Below, one piece after another: positions 1 through 10,975 of a DNA stretch of 64,000 nt. The position numbers and the translations under genes are program-made. Positions within the stretch are counted from its first letter, which is position 1. Each line of letters begins with the position of its first letter. Source of the DNA: Cladorhizidae sp. MBARI D1340-BT2 (taxonomy: Eukaryota > Porifera > Demospongiae > Poecilosclerida > Cladorhizidae); assembly GCA_028752905.1 (NCBI GenBank), contig JAQNBH010000017.1, positions 33,059,908-33,123,907 on the forward strand, given 5' to 3'. Below the pieces are notes generated by a model. That model searched no databases. It worked only from the letters and a program-made list of their open reading frames with translations, and was not told the origin of the DNA.

Positions 1-220
1 AGAGATCACAGGCACTAATCTCTATGATGTTTGCATACGTGACCCACTAATCGTGTGAGTGGGTGGGTATAAGCATAATCATGAGAGGGTGTGGCTGAGG
101 CAATCATACAGGTGGGCGGATTGGGTTATGTTTACAAGTGGGTGGGATTAAGTTTTAATTGTGAGTGGGTGTGGTTTTAATACTATTACCTTCTCGCTTC
201 CCTCTCTCTCTCTGTACCAG
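1..220. other. Intron or flank with GT-rich degenerate repeat
   Basis: This stretch carries several loose copies of a motif like GTGGGTGGG or GTGGGTGTGG (about positions 56-175), spaced 20-40 bases apart, then a C/T-rich run ending in CAG at 220. That pyrimidine run reads as the 3' splice site of the exon that follows. A similar GTGGGTGTGG cluster recurs near 32830-32960. No coding sequence is supported here. Confidence 0.45.
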
Positions 221-295
221 TGTTCTACAGGATATTGCTATGAAAGCTTTTGTCTACTACCATGGATACTCGGCGTACACAGCCAACTTCAGAAG
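221..295 (+). CDS. Internal exon of an unrecognised plus-strand gene
   Basis: A pyrimidine-rich acceptor (CTCTCTGTACCAG) precedes the exon and a donor GTGGGC follows it. In the open frame it encodes 24 residues beginning VLQDIAMKAFVYYHGYSAYT. It starts and ends in phase 2, so its last two bases combine with the first base of the exon at 2247 to give an arginine codon and a continuous frame. That phase match is the main evidence. I do not recognise the family. The gene begins left of the window. Confidence 0.6.
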
Positions 296-364
296 GTGGG
301 CATTAGTCAGAATGTGTGACCGGTAGCCAGTACTGGAGATGACAGGAATCTGCTTCTACTGATT

Positions 365-390
365 GTAGTTCATAATAATAAATAGTAATA

Positions 391-479
<89 letters not shown>

Positions 480-529
480 TTTAATAATAGTAGTAGTAGT
501 AGTAGTAGTAGTAATAATAATTATTATTA

Positions 530-581
<52 letters not shown>

Positions 582-595
582 CTAATTGTTTATTA
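365..595. repeat. Inverted pair of trinucleotide arrays, (AAT)n then (ATT)n
   Basis: An (AAT)n run of about 100 bases (roughly 381-478) is followed, after a short TAG-rich spacer, by an (ATT)n run (roughly 520-592). The two runs are reverse complements, so the single strand could fold into a long A/T hairpin. It lies in the intron between the exons at 221 and 2247. Confidence 0.85.
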
Positions 596-2246
596 TACTA
601 ATTGTATTTAATAATACAACGATGCTTGAAGCTACTAATATTAATTGCTTGTACACATGTACCATCTGTCAAAACAAATAATGTACCTCTACCAGGAATA
701 GATCCTGTGTGTGTGCTCCATTAGGTAAGGCACTGTTCCATTTCCTTACCTTCGGTTGGAAATTGTTGGCTTTGCTGTTTGATAGCTCATGCAGTGATAG
801 TAGATACTCGGACAATGGTGGTGGACTAATCTTGCCATTGGGGCATCAGTCTAGGCTCTCCATATTAAACCTTGAAGCATCATAATGGTGGCTCAGTGTG
901 GACATTGGACCAGGTAGAAGTTTCCATTGCTAGGTCTTTCTCTGCCTTTAGCTCTCTCTGGACGTCTCTTTCCTCGTGGCAATGGTGTTCTCTCTCTCCC
1001 TCCCCCTGTTAGATATTCTGGTGCTTGCTCTTACATCTTCACCTCATGTACTTCTCTGCCTCTCTGCTCTGTAGCTCTAGCCCACATTTGCTCCACATGC
1101 TCTGTGTGGTATACACACACACACACACACACACACTCACACACACACACATATATGGACAAGTATTATTATACAATAATTATGACAACAATAAAAATTA
1201 AAACAATTAATATTAAAGAGCATGATAATGAGTGTAGTTGTGTGTAGATTGGTCATGATTGAGTGGCTGTGTGGGTGGGTTTGGGGAAATCTTTCAAGAC
1301 CCAGTGGGTAAGAGACTCTCTGGAGGTCAATTAATATTAATATCAGGACTCGATGATGTTTTGGTGTCAACTTGCATTTTGGTGTCAATTGTGGTTTTGG
1401 TGTCAACTTGGGGAAGAAAGAGATGCCTCTCTTCCGATGAAGTGTAAATGAAGAGAACCTTCAGTAATCATTGGCTATGCTTTGATATTGATAGTGGAGA
1501 CCACACATGACAACTCCCAGTAGCTGGTGACTGGGACTGAAGTTGGTAGGGACTGACAAACGGATGTTTGTGGCTCTGTTAACTGATGTTTGTGGCTCTC
1601 AAGCAGGTGTTGTGGACAATCCCTGTGGTACACACCAGAGTCACCTTTAAAGGCAGCTGTGTATTAGGCCAGATGTTATTATCACTTATGTATAGCCTTA
1701 TATGTCCACTGAGGCTGTGGGCACTGCTGGGATTAGGGTTGGGAATAGGTTTGGTGACTGATTTGAATGTTCTCTGAAGAAGTCCTGGTACTGGCACATG
1801 TGCTTCTGTGAAAGGCCCCATGACTTTGGCCCTGCACTGTCAATGTGGTGGATTTTAGTGTTAAAAGGCTGTGTCTCTCGGAGTGCTTTATAAATACATA
1901 AGTGACCTCTTGCAAAAATATCCCAAATCTCACTTGCCACTGACCCTATACCTACACACCTACCTACATGTAACCCCCAGCCTGCCACTGACCCTATACC
2001 TACCTAACCTCTAGCTTGCTACTGACTCTACCTCTAGCTTGCCACAGACCCTATAATCCCCAGCTTGCTCGGAGATATCTATCTTTTGGTACTAAAACCA
2101 CCTGCATGGGAGTGTGCCTAAGAAGTTATGGGCTCTTGGGCACACTCTATCCATTGGATTTTTAGGTCCCTCATTACCTCATGGGTGACTTCCTTCGTAC
2201 TCTTCATTGTTGTTGTTGTTGTTGTTGTTGTGTACTAATTGTGTAG
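596..2246. other. Intron, no exon supported
   Basis: Non-coding by appearance. It contains a (CA)n microsatellite at about 1110-1155, two similar copies of a GTTTGTGGCTCT motif near 1564-1605, a loose repeat of CACTGACCCTATACCTAC near 1935-2060, and a (GTT)n run at about 2207-2231 just before the next acceptor. Open frames here are short and repeat-driven. Confidence 0.5.
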
Positions 2247-2376
2247 GTCTCCATCATATGAGGCTTCATCCAAAAAGTTCCTGACTGTGATAGAGAAGTG
2301 TCCCACCAAGAAGAACAAGATCCGTTACCTACAGCAACAGCTAGGTGTTAAGAACAGCGATGTGGACATAATTGAG
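2247..2376 (+). CDS. Internal exon of the same unrecognised plus-strand gene
   Basis: The exon lies between the acceptor TTGTGTAG and the donor GTGATT. One base completes the codon carried over from 221-295, followed by 43 codons, ending in phase 0. The peptide includes FLTVIEKCPTKKNKIRYLQQ followed by QLGVKNSDVDIIE. The last part, LG(x)nDVDxIE, loosely resembles the helix pattern of death-fold domains, but this is too short to assign. The codon pattern and clean splice phase support a real exon; the protein family is unknown to me. Confidence 0.6.
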
Positions 2377-2953
2377 GTGATTTGTGGTGTGTGGTGAGGG
2401 TGGTGTGTGGCAAATGTGGTTTTGTGTGAAGTTAGTATGTGTGTGTAGTGAAGTTGGTTTGTAGTGAGTTGTTGATGAGGGTTCTCAAGAAGTGTGTGGT
2501 GTGGTTGGTATGGTGATGTGTGGACTGAAGATGGTGTGTGTGTGGTATTGGACATGCCACAATATGTTGGCGGAAGGAAGGTCGATTGCAATGAGATCTG
2601 AAGTAGTATTAGTTTGTGTACACTTAGGTACCATATACATGCACAGGTTTGTGTGTGTGTGTGTGCATTCTTGTTGAACAGCCTGCTTGTTTGGTGTGGC
2701 CTGAAGAAGTTGCACAAGTCCAGTTGAAAGGCCTTGATGTTGCTTACAACGTTTTTATTTGGAAACCATACTAGTATTGGTCTTGGGTGGACATACCGTA
2801 AAGTGCGCAGTTAGCACCCATGGCTGCTTCACCTTGAAGTCAGAGAGGTGAGCGCTGGTCGTGTGTTCAGTGGGCACTTGCGGCATGAAACTGGCACCGC
2901 TTATTCCAAGTGATGCATGCTGGCATCATTTGCATTCCTGTTGATGACTTGCT
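2377..2953. other. Intronic or intergenic GT-rich DNA
   Basis: Dominated by GTGTGTGG and GTGGTGTG short repeats up to about 2680, then unique sequence. Apparent open frames on both strands come from the GT/CA composition. No gene is supported. Confidence 0.4.
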
Positions 2954-3147
2954 GCTTGTCTTAACATCCACCCACTGCCTCTGCTCCAGCTAATATTTGT
3001 TCTTTCCAAGGCGTGGACTTGTGCTTGTCTTAACATCTACCCACTGCCTCTGCTCCAGCTAATATTTGTTCTTTCCGAGGCGCGGACTTGTGCTTGTCTT
3101 AACATCCACCCACTGCCTCTGCTCCAGCTAATATTTGTTCTTTCCTA
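2954..3147. repeat. 69-bp tandem repeat, about 2.8 copies
   Basis: The unit starting GCTTGTCTTAACATCCACCC recurs at 2954, 3023 and 3092, an exact 69-bp step. Copies differ by a few substitutions, such as AAGGCGTG against GAGGCGCG. A period divisible by three keeps frames open, but no splice or start context suggests coding. Confidence 0.85.
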
Positions 3148-3484
3148 GTTTAGACTTAAATTTCATCTAAAGTCTGCAAATTGACTGTCATTGCTATTCT
3201 TCTCAACGAGATGCATTGGTAGGCCTCACCTATGATAGCGTGACTTCACACACAATTTCAACAAAATCTCTCTCTTTTACTGGGAGCTTAGTGTATGCCC
3301 CCTGCCTAATCCTAATCCATTGATGAAGGCCATAGTGAGAGTTCATGGAGGACACTTGCTACACACTTGAAGGTTAATGAAGCTTGCTATACACTTGAAG
3401 GTACTAATATTGGTCTTAAGTGCACATCTTTACACAGGTTGAGTTCTTTGGATTAAGAACTCCTGGGAATGTTTATCAGGGACT
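3148..3484. other. Unique sequence, no gene seen
   Basis: Ordinary-complexity sequence with a short repeat of CACTTGAAGGTTAATGAAGC-like text near 3358-3405. I see no exon with convincing splice sites here. Confidence 0.4.
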
Positions 3485-3675
3485 GTTGTGGGAAGTGCAT
3501 TGTGGAGGGTGCTGCCTATGTGTGGTGTGTGGGAGAGTGCATTGTGGAGGGTGCTGCTTGTGTGTGGTTGTGGTGTGTGGGAGAGTGCATTGTGGAGGGT
3601 GCTGCTTGTGTATGATTGTGTTGTGGGAGAGTGCATTGTGGAGGGTGCTGTCTGTGTGTGGCTGTGGTGCTAACT
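3485..3675. repeat. About 50-bp tandem repeat, 4 copies
   Basis: Copies share GAGAGTGCATTGTGGAGGGT followed by GCTGCTTGTGTGTGG and differ in spacing through small insertions of GGTTGTGGT. The apparent open frames in several frames are a by-product of the repeat. Confidence 0.75.
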
Positions 3676-3833
3676 ACATAAACACTGGAGGAAAGAAACC
3701 TTGAGAGTTACTGTAATAGACCTGACCTTCCCAGAGTCAGTCAGTCCAGGTTGCTGTTAGAATTATAACAAGGAACTGATAATAGCCTACAGCTCTAACT
3801 GGCGTGAATATACTTAAATGTTCTGAGCCCTAG

Positions 3834-6164
3834 AACCAGACCATGGATTGTCCACTCAGTGGATCCAGACCATGGATTGTCCACTCAGTGGAACCAGACC
3901 ATGGATTGTCCAATCAGTGGAACCAGACCATGGATTGTCCACTCAGTGGATCCAGACCATGGATTGTCCACTCAGTGGAACCAGACCATGGATTGTCCAC
4001 TCAGTGGAACCAGACCATGGATTGTCCAATCAGTGGAACCAGACCATGGATTGTCCACTCAGTGGATCCAGACCATGGATTGTCCACTCAGTGGAACCAG
4101 ACCATGGATTGTCCACTCAGTGGAACCAGACCATGGATTGTCCACTCAGTGGATCCAGACCATGGATTGTCCACTCAGTGGAACCAGACCATGGATTGTC
4201 CACTCAGTGGATCCAGACCATGGATTGTCCACTCAGTGGAACCAGACCATGGATTGTCCACTCAGTGGAACCAGACCATGGATTGTCCACTCAGTGGAAC
4301 CAGACCATGGATTGTCCACTCAGTGGAACCAGACCATGGATTGTCCACTCAGTGGAACCAGACCATGGATTGTCCCCTCAGTGGAACCAGACCATGGATT
4401 GTTCACTCAGTGGAACCAGACCATGGATTGTCCACTCAGTGGATCCAGACCATGGATTGTCCACTCAGTGGAACCAGACCATGGATTGTCCACTCAGTGG
4501 AACCAGACCATGGATTGTCCAATCAGTGGAACCAGACCATGGATTGTCCACTCAGTGGATCCAGACCATGGATTGTCCACTCAGTGGAACCAGACCATGG
4601 ATTGTCCACTCAGTGGAACCAGACCATGGATTGTCCAATCAGTGGAACCAGACCATGGATTGTCCACTCAGTGGATCCAGACCATGGATTGTCCACTCAG
4701 TGGAACCAGACCATGGATTGTCCACTCAGTGGAACCAGACCATGGATTGTCCACTCAGTGGATCCAGACCATGGATTGTCCACTCAGTGGAACCAGACCA
4801 TGGATTGTCCACTCAGTGGATCCAGACCATGGATTGTCCACTCAGTGGAACCAGACCATGGATTGTCCACTCAGTGGAACCAGACCATGGATTGTCCACT
4901 CAGTGGAACCAGACCATGGATTGTCCACTCAGTGGAACCAGACCATGGATTGTCCACTCAGTGGAACCAGACCATGGATTGTCCCCTCAGTGGAACCAGA
5001 CCATGGATTGTTCACTCAGTGGAACCAGACCATGGATTGTCCACTCAGTGGATCCAGACCATGGATTGTCCACTCAGTGGAACCAGACCATGGATTGTCC
5101 ACTCAGTGGAACCAGACCATGGATTGTCCAATCAGTGGAACCAGACCATGGATTGTCCACTCAGTGGATCCAGACCATGGATTGTCCACTCAGTGGAACC
5201 AGACCATGGATTGTCCACTCAGTGGAACCAGACCATGGATTGTCCAATCAGTGGAACCAGACCATGGATTGTCCACTCAGTGGATCCAGACCATGGATTG
5301 TCCACTCAGTGGAACCAGACCATGGATTGTCCACTCAGTGGAACCAGACCATGGATTGTCCACTCAGTGGATCCAGACCATGGATTGTCCACTCAGTGGA
5401 ACCAGACCATGGATTGTCCACTCAGTGGATCCAGACCATGGATTGTCCACTCAGTGGAACCAGACCATGGATTGTCCACTCAGTGGAACCAGACCATGGA
5501 TTGTCCACTCAGTGGAACCAGACCATGGATCGTCCACTCAGTGGATCCAGACCATGGATTGTCCACTCAGTGGAACCAGACCATGGATTGTCCACTCAGT
5601 GGAACCAGGCCATGGATTGTCCACTCAGTGGAACCAGACCATGGATTGTCCACTCAGTGGAACCAGGCCATGGATTGTCTACTCAGTGGAACCAGACCAT
5701 GGATTGTCTACTCAGTGGAACCAGACCATGGATTGTCCACTCAGTGGAACCAGGCCATGGATTGTCTACTCAGTGGAACCAGACCATGGATTGTCTACTC
5801 AGTGGAACCAGACCATGGATTGTCCACTCAGTGGAACCAGACCATGGATTGTCCACTCAGTGGAACCAGACCATGGATTGTCCACTCAGTGGATCCAGAC
5901 CATGGATTGTCCACTCAGTGGAACCAGACCATGGATTGTCCACTCAGTGGAACCAGACCATGGATTGTCCACTCAGTGGAACCAGACCATGGATTGTCCA
6001 CTCAGTGGAACCAGACCATGGATTGTCCACTCAGTGGAACCAGACCATGGATTGTCCACTCAGTGGATCCAGACCATGGATTGTCCACTCAGTGGAACCA
6101 GACCACGGATTGTTCACTCAGTGGAACCAGACCATGGATTGTCCACTCAGTGGAACCAGACCAT
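3834..6164. repeat. 29-bp minisatellite, about 80 copies, with 609-bp higher-order repeat
   Basis: The unit ACCAGACCATGGATTGTCCA plus CTCAGTGGA is repeated about 80 times with very little divergence. Variants (GGATCC against GGAACC, CAATCAG against CACTCAG, CCCCTCAG, TTCACTCAG) recur in fixed order. The rare variant TGTCCCCTCA occurs at 4371 and again at 4980, exactly 609 bp or 21 units later, showing a higher-order repeat of about 2.7 copies before a more degenerate end with CTACTCAG and CAGGCC variants. Because 29 is not a multiple of three and the unit has no stop, all three plus frames stay open for 785-800 codons. Those frames are not genes. Confidence 0.95.
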
Positions 6165-6954
6165 CAGAATATTGTTTCCCCAGAACTCGAAATGTGGGAC
6201 TGCCTTACTCCTCTAGTCTGATTCTCTTCTTGACCATATTCTCTAGATAGCATTAGCTTCCCGGCTTCTAATATATATTTCTTAATCTCCTGAAGCCTTC
6301 CTTGGTCAGCCATGGACATGTGGTGCAGCTGGACATGCACAGCTGCACTCCAGTGTAGTGACTGGGCAACCCACAGATGACCACATTGGATTAACGATTA
6401 ACACAGTATCAATACCTAACCTTGTACCAGCTTCAAGTGTGGCTTGCTAATGACATCTATATATATATATGTGTGTGTGTATATATATATATATGAAGCA
6501 AAGTTGTCTAGTGTTAATAATTATGCTCACCGTAATGCCTAGCCAGGGAGAGCTCTACAGAACAGCATGGCCCAGGGGCTGACCCAGTGCCTCAAGATAC
6601 AGCAGAATCTTGCTGGAAGAGATGTGCAAAACAAGAGTTGCAATCATCCATTATGTCAGGGAAGTATGCTGTGTATGATATTGTGTGATCGGGGCTTGGC
6701 TGGAGACGATAATGTTTCCCAGAGACTTTCCCTTCAAGTTCAAGCCGCTGCAGTTTCCATTCCTTCTCTCCCTCATGCAGATACACCTGCTGCTGCTGCT
6801 GAGGGCAGATGTAGAGGCTGGATCATTCACGTTGCAGTAAAGAATCAGTGACAAGTCTGGCTCGTGCCACTATTAAACATGCAAATGGTGCGAGTGGCCG
6901 GTTGCTGCCTGGCATTGCCATTCCTTGACCCATTACCATTCTATGTTGGTCTGG
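6165..6954. other. Unique sequence with a possible minus-strand exon at about 6593-6800
   Basis: Contains a short (TA)n/(GT)n run at 6459-6494. On the minus strand from about 6800 down to 6592 an open frame ends in a stop; its text includes VYLHEGEKEWKLQRLELEGK, preceded by a CAG run that could be an acceptor. The composition is protein-like, but no matching neighbour exon was found, so I treat it as a weak candidate only. The plus-strand frame over the same bases is not more convincing. Confidence 0.25.
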
Positions 6955-7380
6955 AGTATAGGTCACATGGAGTATAGGTCACACTGGAGTATAGGTCACA
7001 CTGGAGTATAGGTCACACTGGAGTATAGGTCACACTGGAGTATAGGTCACACTGGATAGGTCACACTGGAGTATAGGTCACACTGGAGTATAGGTCACAC
7101 TGGAGTATAGGTCACACTGGAGTATAGGTCACACTGGATAGGTCACACTGGAGTATAGGTCACACTGGAGTATAGGTCACACTGAGTATAGGTCACACTG
7201 GAGTATAGGTCACACTGGATAGGTCACACTGGAGTATAGGTCACACTGGAGTATAGGTCACACTGGAGTATAGGTCACACTGGAGTATAGGTCACACTGG
7301 AGTATAGGTCACACTGGAGTATAGGTCACACTGGGGTATAGGTCACACCAGAATAAAAGTCACACTGGAGTAGGTCACAT
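6955..7380. repeat. 17-bp minisatellite, about 24 copies
   Basis: The unit GGAGTATAGGTCACACT repeats with occasional 5-bp deletions that give GGATAGGTCACACT. Both ends decay into single-base variants. The frame shifts between copies and no coding function is supported. Confidence 0.9.
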
Positions 7381-7424
7381 GGAGTCTCGATCTTCTTTCT
7401 TGCATCAGCTTTTCACTTGTTCTG

Positions 7425-7810
7425 TAATCTATTCGCTTGCTTTGTAATCCCTCTTATATTCGCTTGCTCTGTAATCCCTCTTCTATACGCTTGCTCTGTG
7501 ATCCTTCTTCTATCCGCTTACTCTGTAATCCTTCTTCTATTTGTTTGCTCTGTAATCCCTCTTCTATACACTTGTTCTGTAATCCTTCTTCTATTTGCTT
7601 GCTCTGTAATCCTTCTTCTGTTCGCTTGCTCTGTAATCCCTCTTCTATTCGCTTGCTCTGTAATCCCTCTTCTATCCGCTTGCTCTGTAATCCCTCTTCT
7701 ATTCGCTTGCTCCGTAATCCTTCTATCTGCTTGCTCTGTAATCCCTCTTCTATCTGCTTGCTCTGTAATCCCTCTTCTATTCGCTTGCTCTGTAATCTCT
7801 CTTCTGTTCC
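7425..7810. repeat. 27-bp minisatellite, about 14 copies
   Basis: The unit is CTTGCTCTGTAATCCCTCTT plus CTATTCG. A 27-bp period keeps every frame open, which produces spurious 119-140 residue frames on both strands with a nine-residue repeat. One copy is 3 bp shorter. No start, splice or family evidence supports translation. Confidence 0.9.
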
Positions 7811-7884
7811 CATATTTCTCTACAAATTCAACACTTTGAGCTGACGTTTCACGCATGCACACACACACACAAAAATAATCGAGA

Positions 7885-7990
7885 GTATTGTACGTGGCCA
7901 CATGTTCCACTTGTGACCACATTGTACGTGGTCACATGGTCCACTTGTGACCACATTACGTGGTCACATGCTCCAATTGTGACCACATCC
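7885..7990. repeat. Three tandem copies of a self-complementary unit
   Basis: Three copies of about 31 bp carry GTGGTCACATG, then about 7 bases, then TGTGACCACATT. Within each unit the arms GTGGTCACA and TGTGACCAC are perfect reverse complements with a loop of about 9 bases, so each copy can form a hairpin. Confidence 0.7.
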
Positions 7991-8117
7991 ACTGATTCAG
8001 TGTAGCCATTGTGGCAGAGGAATCGACATGTTGGAAGTTCCATCCCAGAAATGAGGTGAAGATCTGTACCTGCTACATTATTTATTATGTAACTTCTGTA
8101 TGTGTATTTGAGCTTCT

Positions 8118-8165
8118 TGTGTGTGTGTGTTTATCTAGTGTGTGTGTGTGTGTGTGTATAGTGTC

Positions 8166-8205
<40 letters not shown>

Positions 8206-8475
8206 GTGTGTGTGTGTGTGTGTATCTAGTGTCTGTGTGTGTGTGTGTGTGTGTGTGTATAGTGTGTGTGTGTGTGTGTATCTAGTGTCTGTCTGTGTGT
8301 GTGTGTGTGTGTGTATAGTGTGTGTGTGTGTGTGTGTGTATCTACTGTCTGTCTCTGTGTGTGTGTGTGTGTGTGTGTATCTACTGTCTCTGTGTGTGTG
8401 TGTATCTACTGTCTGTCTGTGTGTCTGTGTGTATCTAGTGTCTGTGTGTGTGTGTGTGTGTATCTACTGTCTAAG
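8118..8475. repeat. Compound (GT)n microsatellite
   Basis: Long GT runs are broken by a recurring spacer of the type ATCTAGTGTCTGTCTG, giving a higher-order pattern of about 55-65 bp. Cysteine/valine-rich open frames across this stretch are artefacts of the repeat. Confidence 0.95.
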
Positions 8476-9268
8476 CACTTCTCTCTCGCTGTAAATACAA
8501 TGGAACCTTCCCTTATCTGGGAAGCTCTCAGAAACTGCCCATCATTAGAATTTGGTTCCTTGAAGGGGACGCTCTCATCAGGTGATCCCCCCACCCGAGC
8601 TGCCCCTAGATCCTTTCCTTGTAAAGGAGGTGTTAATCCAGACTTACAAGGGTATCTTAATGACTTCAGGAAACGAAACACAATCGTAAAACTCTAAAGC
8701 TTACAACTTCTAGGAGGGAAGCACACTCTGGATGGATGTTGTTGTTTTGCAAGGCTCAAACTCAAACTAATTAATAATAATAATATTAGCGCCTATTAGA
8801 TGTGTGTGAGTAATTAGCCACTGTGTCTATATAGGGCCATGTATAGCCTCATGGGACCATTTGGCTGTGGGTATATTGCAGGCGAGTGTTCTGTTTAAGG
8901 AGCTTAGGTGCATATAGTTGTGCTTGAGTGTGTCTCTGAGTGGCAGCAATGAACAAGCTACAAGTTGAAAAATTGATTTTGGCGGAACTTTAATGACTTT
9001 CTAGCAATGTTTTGTGGATCCATGTGGAAGGGGGTGTGGCAGGGTGTGTGGTTAAGGAGGTTCCCCTGTACATCGTAGAAGGTTGGATCTTGTGGGCCTA
9101 AATAAAGAGGTGTGGTTATGATACCCTTGTGCATACCCCTTGTGCACTAGGCTTGTATTCCAAGTAAAGTGCATTGGAGAGTTCTATTTTTAGCTGTGCA
9201 GGGTAGTTGGGGGTGTGTGGTGAGGCATAGAGGACCTCACAGGTGTTTGTTTTGTAGTGTTATTTTAG
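8476..9268. other. Unique sequence, no gene seen
   Basis: No exon is supported. At 9000-9130 there is GTGTGG-rich text resembling the GT-rich motif at 1-175. The end (TGTAGTGTTATTTTAG) could serve as the acceptor for the candidate exon at 9269. Confidence 0.35.
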
Positions 9269-9444
9269 CCTGTACATGTCGCCCATAGAACTAAGCACTG
9301 GGAGATCGTTGCCCACCCCTCCTCCAACACCCACCAGCCCCTCCCATCTCCAACACCCACCAGCCCCTCCCATCTCCAACACCCACCAGCCCCTCCCCTC
9401 TCCAACACCCACTAGCCCCTCCCCTACAATCACTTGCGTGGGAG
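9269..9444 (+). CDS. Possible exon, Pro/Thr/Ser-rich, unrecognised gene
   Basis: An open stretch between acceptor TATTTTAG and donor GTAAGG encodes LYMSPIELSTGRSLPTPPPT and continues Pro/Thr/Ser-rich. Its second half is itself a 26-bp tandem repeat (CAACACCCACCAGCCCCTCC unit, about 4 copies). It would start in phase 2 and end in phase 1, which does not match the candidate at 9634 (phase 0), so the two are probably not joined directly. The low-complexity half may be non-coding. Confidence 0.35.
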
Positions 9445-9550
9445 GTAAGGAGAAGGAAGTTGTGGCCGCTTAATTATCAAACTATGCAGAAGAAACCAAA
9501 AACTACTTGTCGAGGTCGAAATTGTATGCCTTGTCAAGTAGAAGCTACTT

Positions 9551-9594
<44 letters not shown>
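9551..9594. repeat. (GT)n microsatellite
   Basis: About 22 uninterrupted GT dinucleotides lie between the two candidate exons at 9269 and 9634. Confidence 0.95.
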
Positions 9595-9595
<1 letters not shown>

Positions 9596-9633
9596 CATGT
9601 TCATGTACTTACTCTCTATTATTCTTGTTTCAG

Positions 9634-9712
9634 TACTTTGTGGATGTGATTGGTGAGCAGCTCTCAGTGCAGTTGGGGCTGTCCACTCCTAATGGCAGTC
9701 CTTATGATGACA
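9634..9712 (+). CDS. Possible exon of the unrecognised plus-strand gene
   Basis: Follows the acceptor TTCTTGTTTCAG and ends at a donor ACA/GTAAGC. Only phase 0 is open; it reads YFVDVIGEQLSVQLGLSTPN then GSPYDDS. Phase 0 entry matches the phase 0 exit of the exon at 2376, so a direct join is formally possible, though intermediate exons cannot be excluded. The frame stays open past the donor to 9807. No family recognised. Confidence 0.45.
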
Positions 9713-10049
9713 GTAAGCCAAGGCTCCATATCACTTGTCTAGGACAGGAGTCCTCCTTCACCCCCCACCCCCCTGAGCGGGGGGAGGGTGGTAAAGGTCA
9801 AAAATAGGATTGATGTTAATATTTTCAAATCTGTGTGCTTTCTTTTGACTCTATGGTTAAGGGTGTGAGTGTATCCATACCAACTAGAGTGAAGTGGTTG
9901 CCATATTAAAGATGGCTAATTTTATTGAAGTCGCAATTGTACCGTAAAAGCTCTAATTAGGCATCATTCTAATTTTGCGTCAAAACTTGTTTCTTTCTAA
10001 GCCCAATTTCTAACGATATGTCTTGGATGATGTCTATAATGTGTTTCGT
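9713..10049. other. Unique sequence, no gene seen
   Basis: Includes a short G/C-rich palindrome-like run (CACCCCCCACCCCCCTGAGCGGGGGGAGGG, described only by its two arms near 9759-9789). Nothing else is supported. Confidence 0.35.
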
Positions 10050-10400
10050 TTGTGTAGCACCCTTTTCTGTTCCACCTCGCGATCAAACACATGCTGTTGG
10101 AGCATCATTCTATTACTCTGAGGTTAGAGGCCACCATGTGCATCGTAGTACATGGACTCCTCGAATCGGTGAAGTAGCTACGATGGCTTTTAGAACGTAA
10201 TGATCCTCATGACAGGAAGAGTATAGGCTAGCTCACTCTACTCTAGCTGGATTCCCTACTGCGACGTTTTGTAAAACTCATGCTTCATCAACAGAAAAGC
10301 TTGGAGCTCAGCTCAGCCACCAGAGGACTCTCTTTGGGCAAGACCGTGAAGTAGTTCTTGAGGTTCATCTCGATTGACCTGAAGACTTGCAGTGACGAAA
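10050..10400 (+). pseudogene. Degenerate HIRAN-like domain fragment
   Basis: One frame reads RGHHVHRSTWTPRIGEV (about 10123-10176). A shifted frame immediately after reads ERNDPHDRKSIG (about 10188-10225). The order 'GHHV...WTP.IGE' then 'ER.(N)DPHDR' resembles HIRAN-type domains, which have a G-V-x-Y start followed by REP-NP-D-AI, as found in many invertebrate repetitive proteins. A frameshift between the two halves and stops soon after show it is broken. Assignment is by eye only. Confidence 0.3.
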
Positions 10401-10859
10401 CTAAATGTGCGCCATTTTCTTTGTTGCTTCACAATCATGGTGGAAACCATTTAGGTCGTGTAGCAGATTAAAGGGAATTTTTTTTCCCCCATGATGCACA
10501 ATTAGAGCTTTTGTCATTATCATTATTATTATCATACATACAGTTGCATAATGTTGCATAATGCGACTATATTGATTCCCACAGGGAAGAGCATACTATT
10601 TATTGTACTCGTGTTAGTAGCCTGTGGTATTTTAAATTATACTCCTTTTCTCATTTTGTAAATAGCCCCTGGTTTGTATAGCCCCTGGTTTGTATTCATT
10701 TTGTAGCTGTAGGCTGTTGTTATTGTGTTGCCATAGTACTGAGCATGCCCAGTATGTTGGCATTTTAAATGTTTATTTTGTGTTGGTATATTACCATAGC
10801 AACCAAAAAATGAGCATACGCATTTTCTGTTTTAGCAAGCAACAGATAGTTAATGTTTT
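10401..10859. other. Unique sequence, no gene seen
   Basis: A/T-rich DNA with a small duplication of GTAGCCCCTGGTTTGTAT-like text at 10664-10694 and short ATT runs. No exon supported. Confidence 0.35.
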
Positions 10860-10975
10860 ACTACTGCAGGGAAATGGAACTTATGAGGTGTTGTTGTTTT
10901 TAGTCAGTATGTGTGGACTACTGCAGGGAAATGGAACTTATGAGGTGTTGTTGTTTTTAGTCAGTATGTGTGGGA
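10860..10975. repeat. 57-bp tandem duplication
   Basis: Two nearly identical copies of ACTACTGCAGGGAAATGGAA continuing to TTAGTCAGTATGTGTGG. The period of 57 is divisible by three and the copies are almost perfect, implying a recent duplication. Confidence 0.9.

Noticed and set aside
3843..6250. Three overlapping plus-strand ORFs of 785-800 codons
   Set aside because: They are three frames of one stop-free 29-bp minisatellite; the peptide is the same repeat cycling through frames, and no start context, splice sites or domain supports translation.
7417..7922. ORFs of 119-140 codons on both strands
   Set aside because: Produced by a 27-bp tandem repeat whose period is a multiple of three.
8011..8697. 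Cys/Val-rich ORFs
   Set aside because: Translations of a (GT)n microsatellite.
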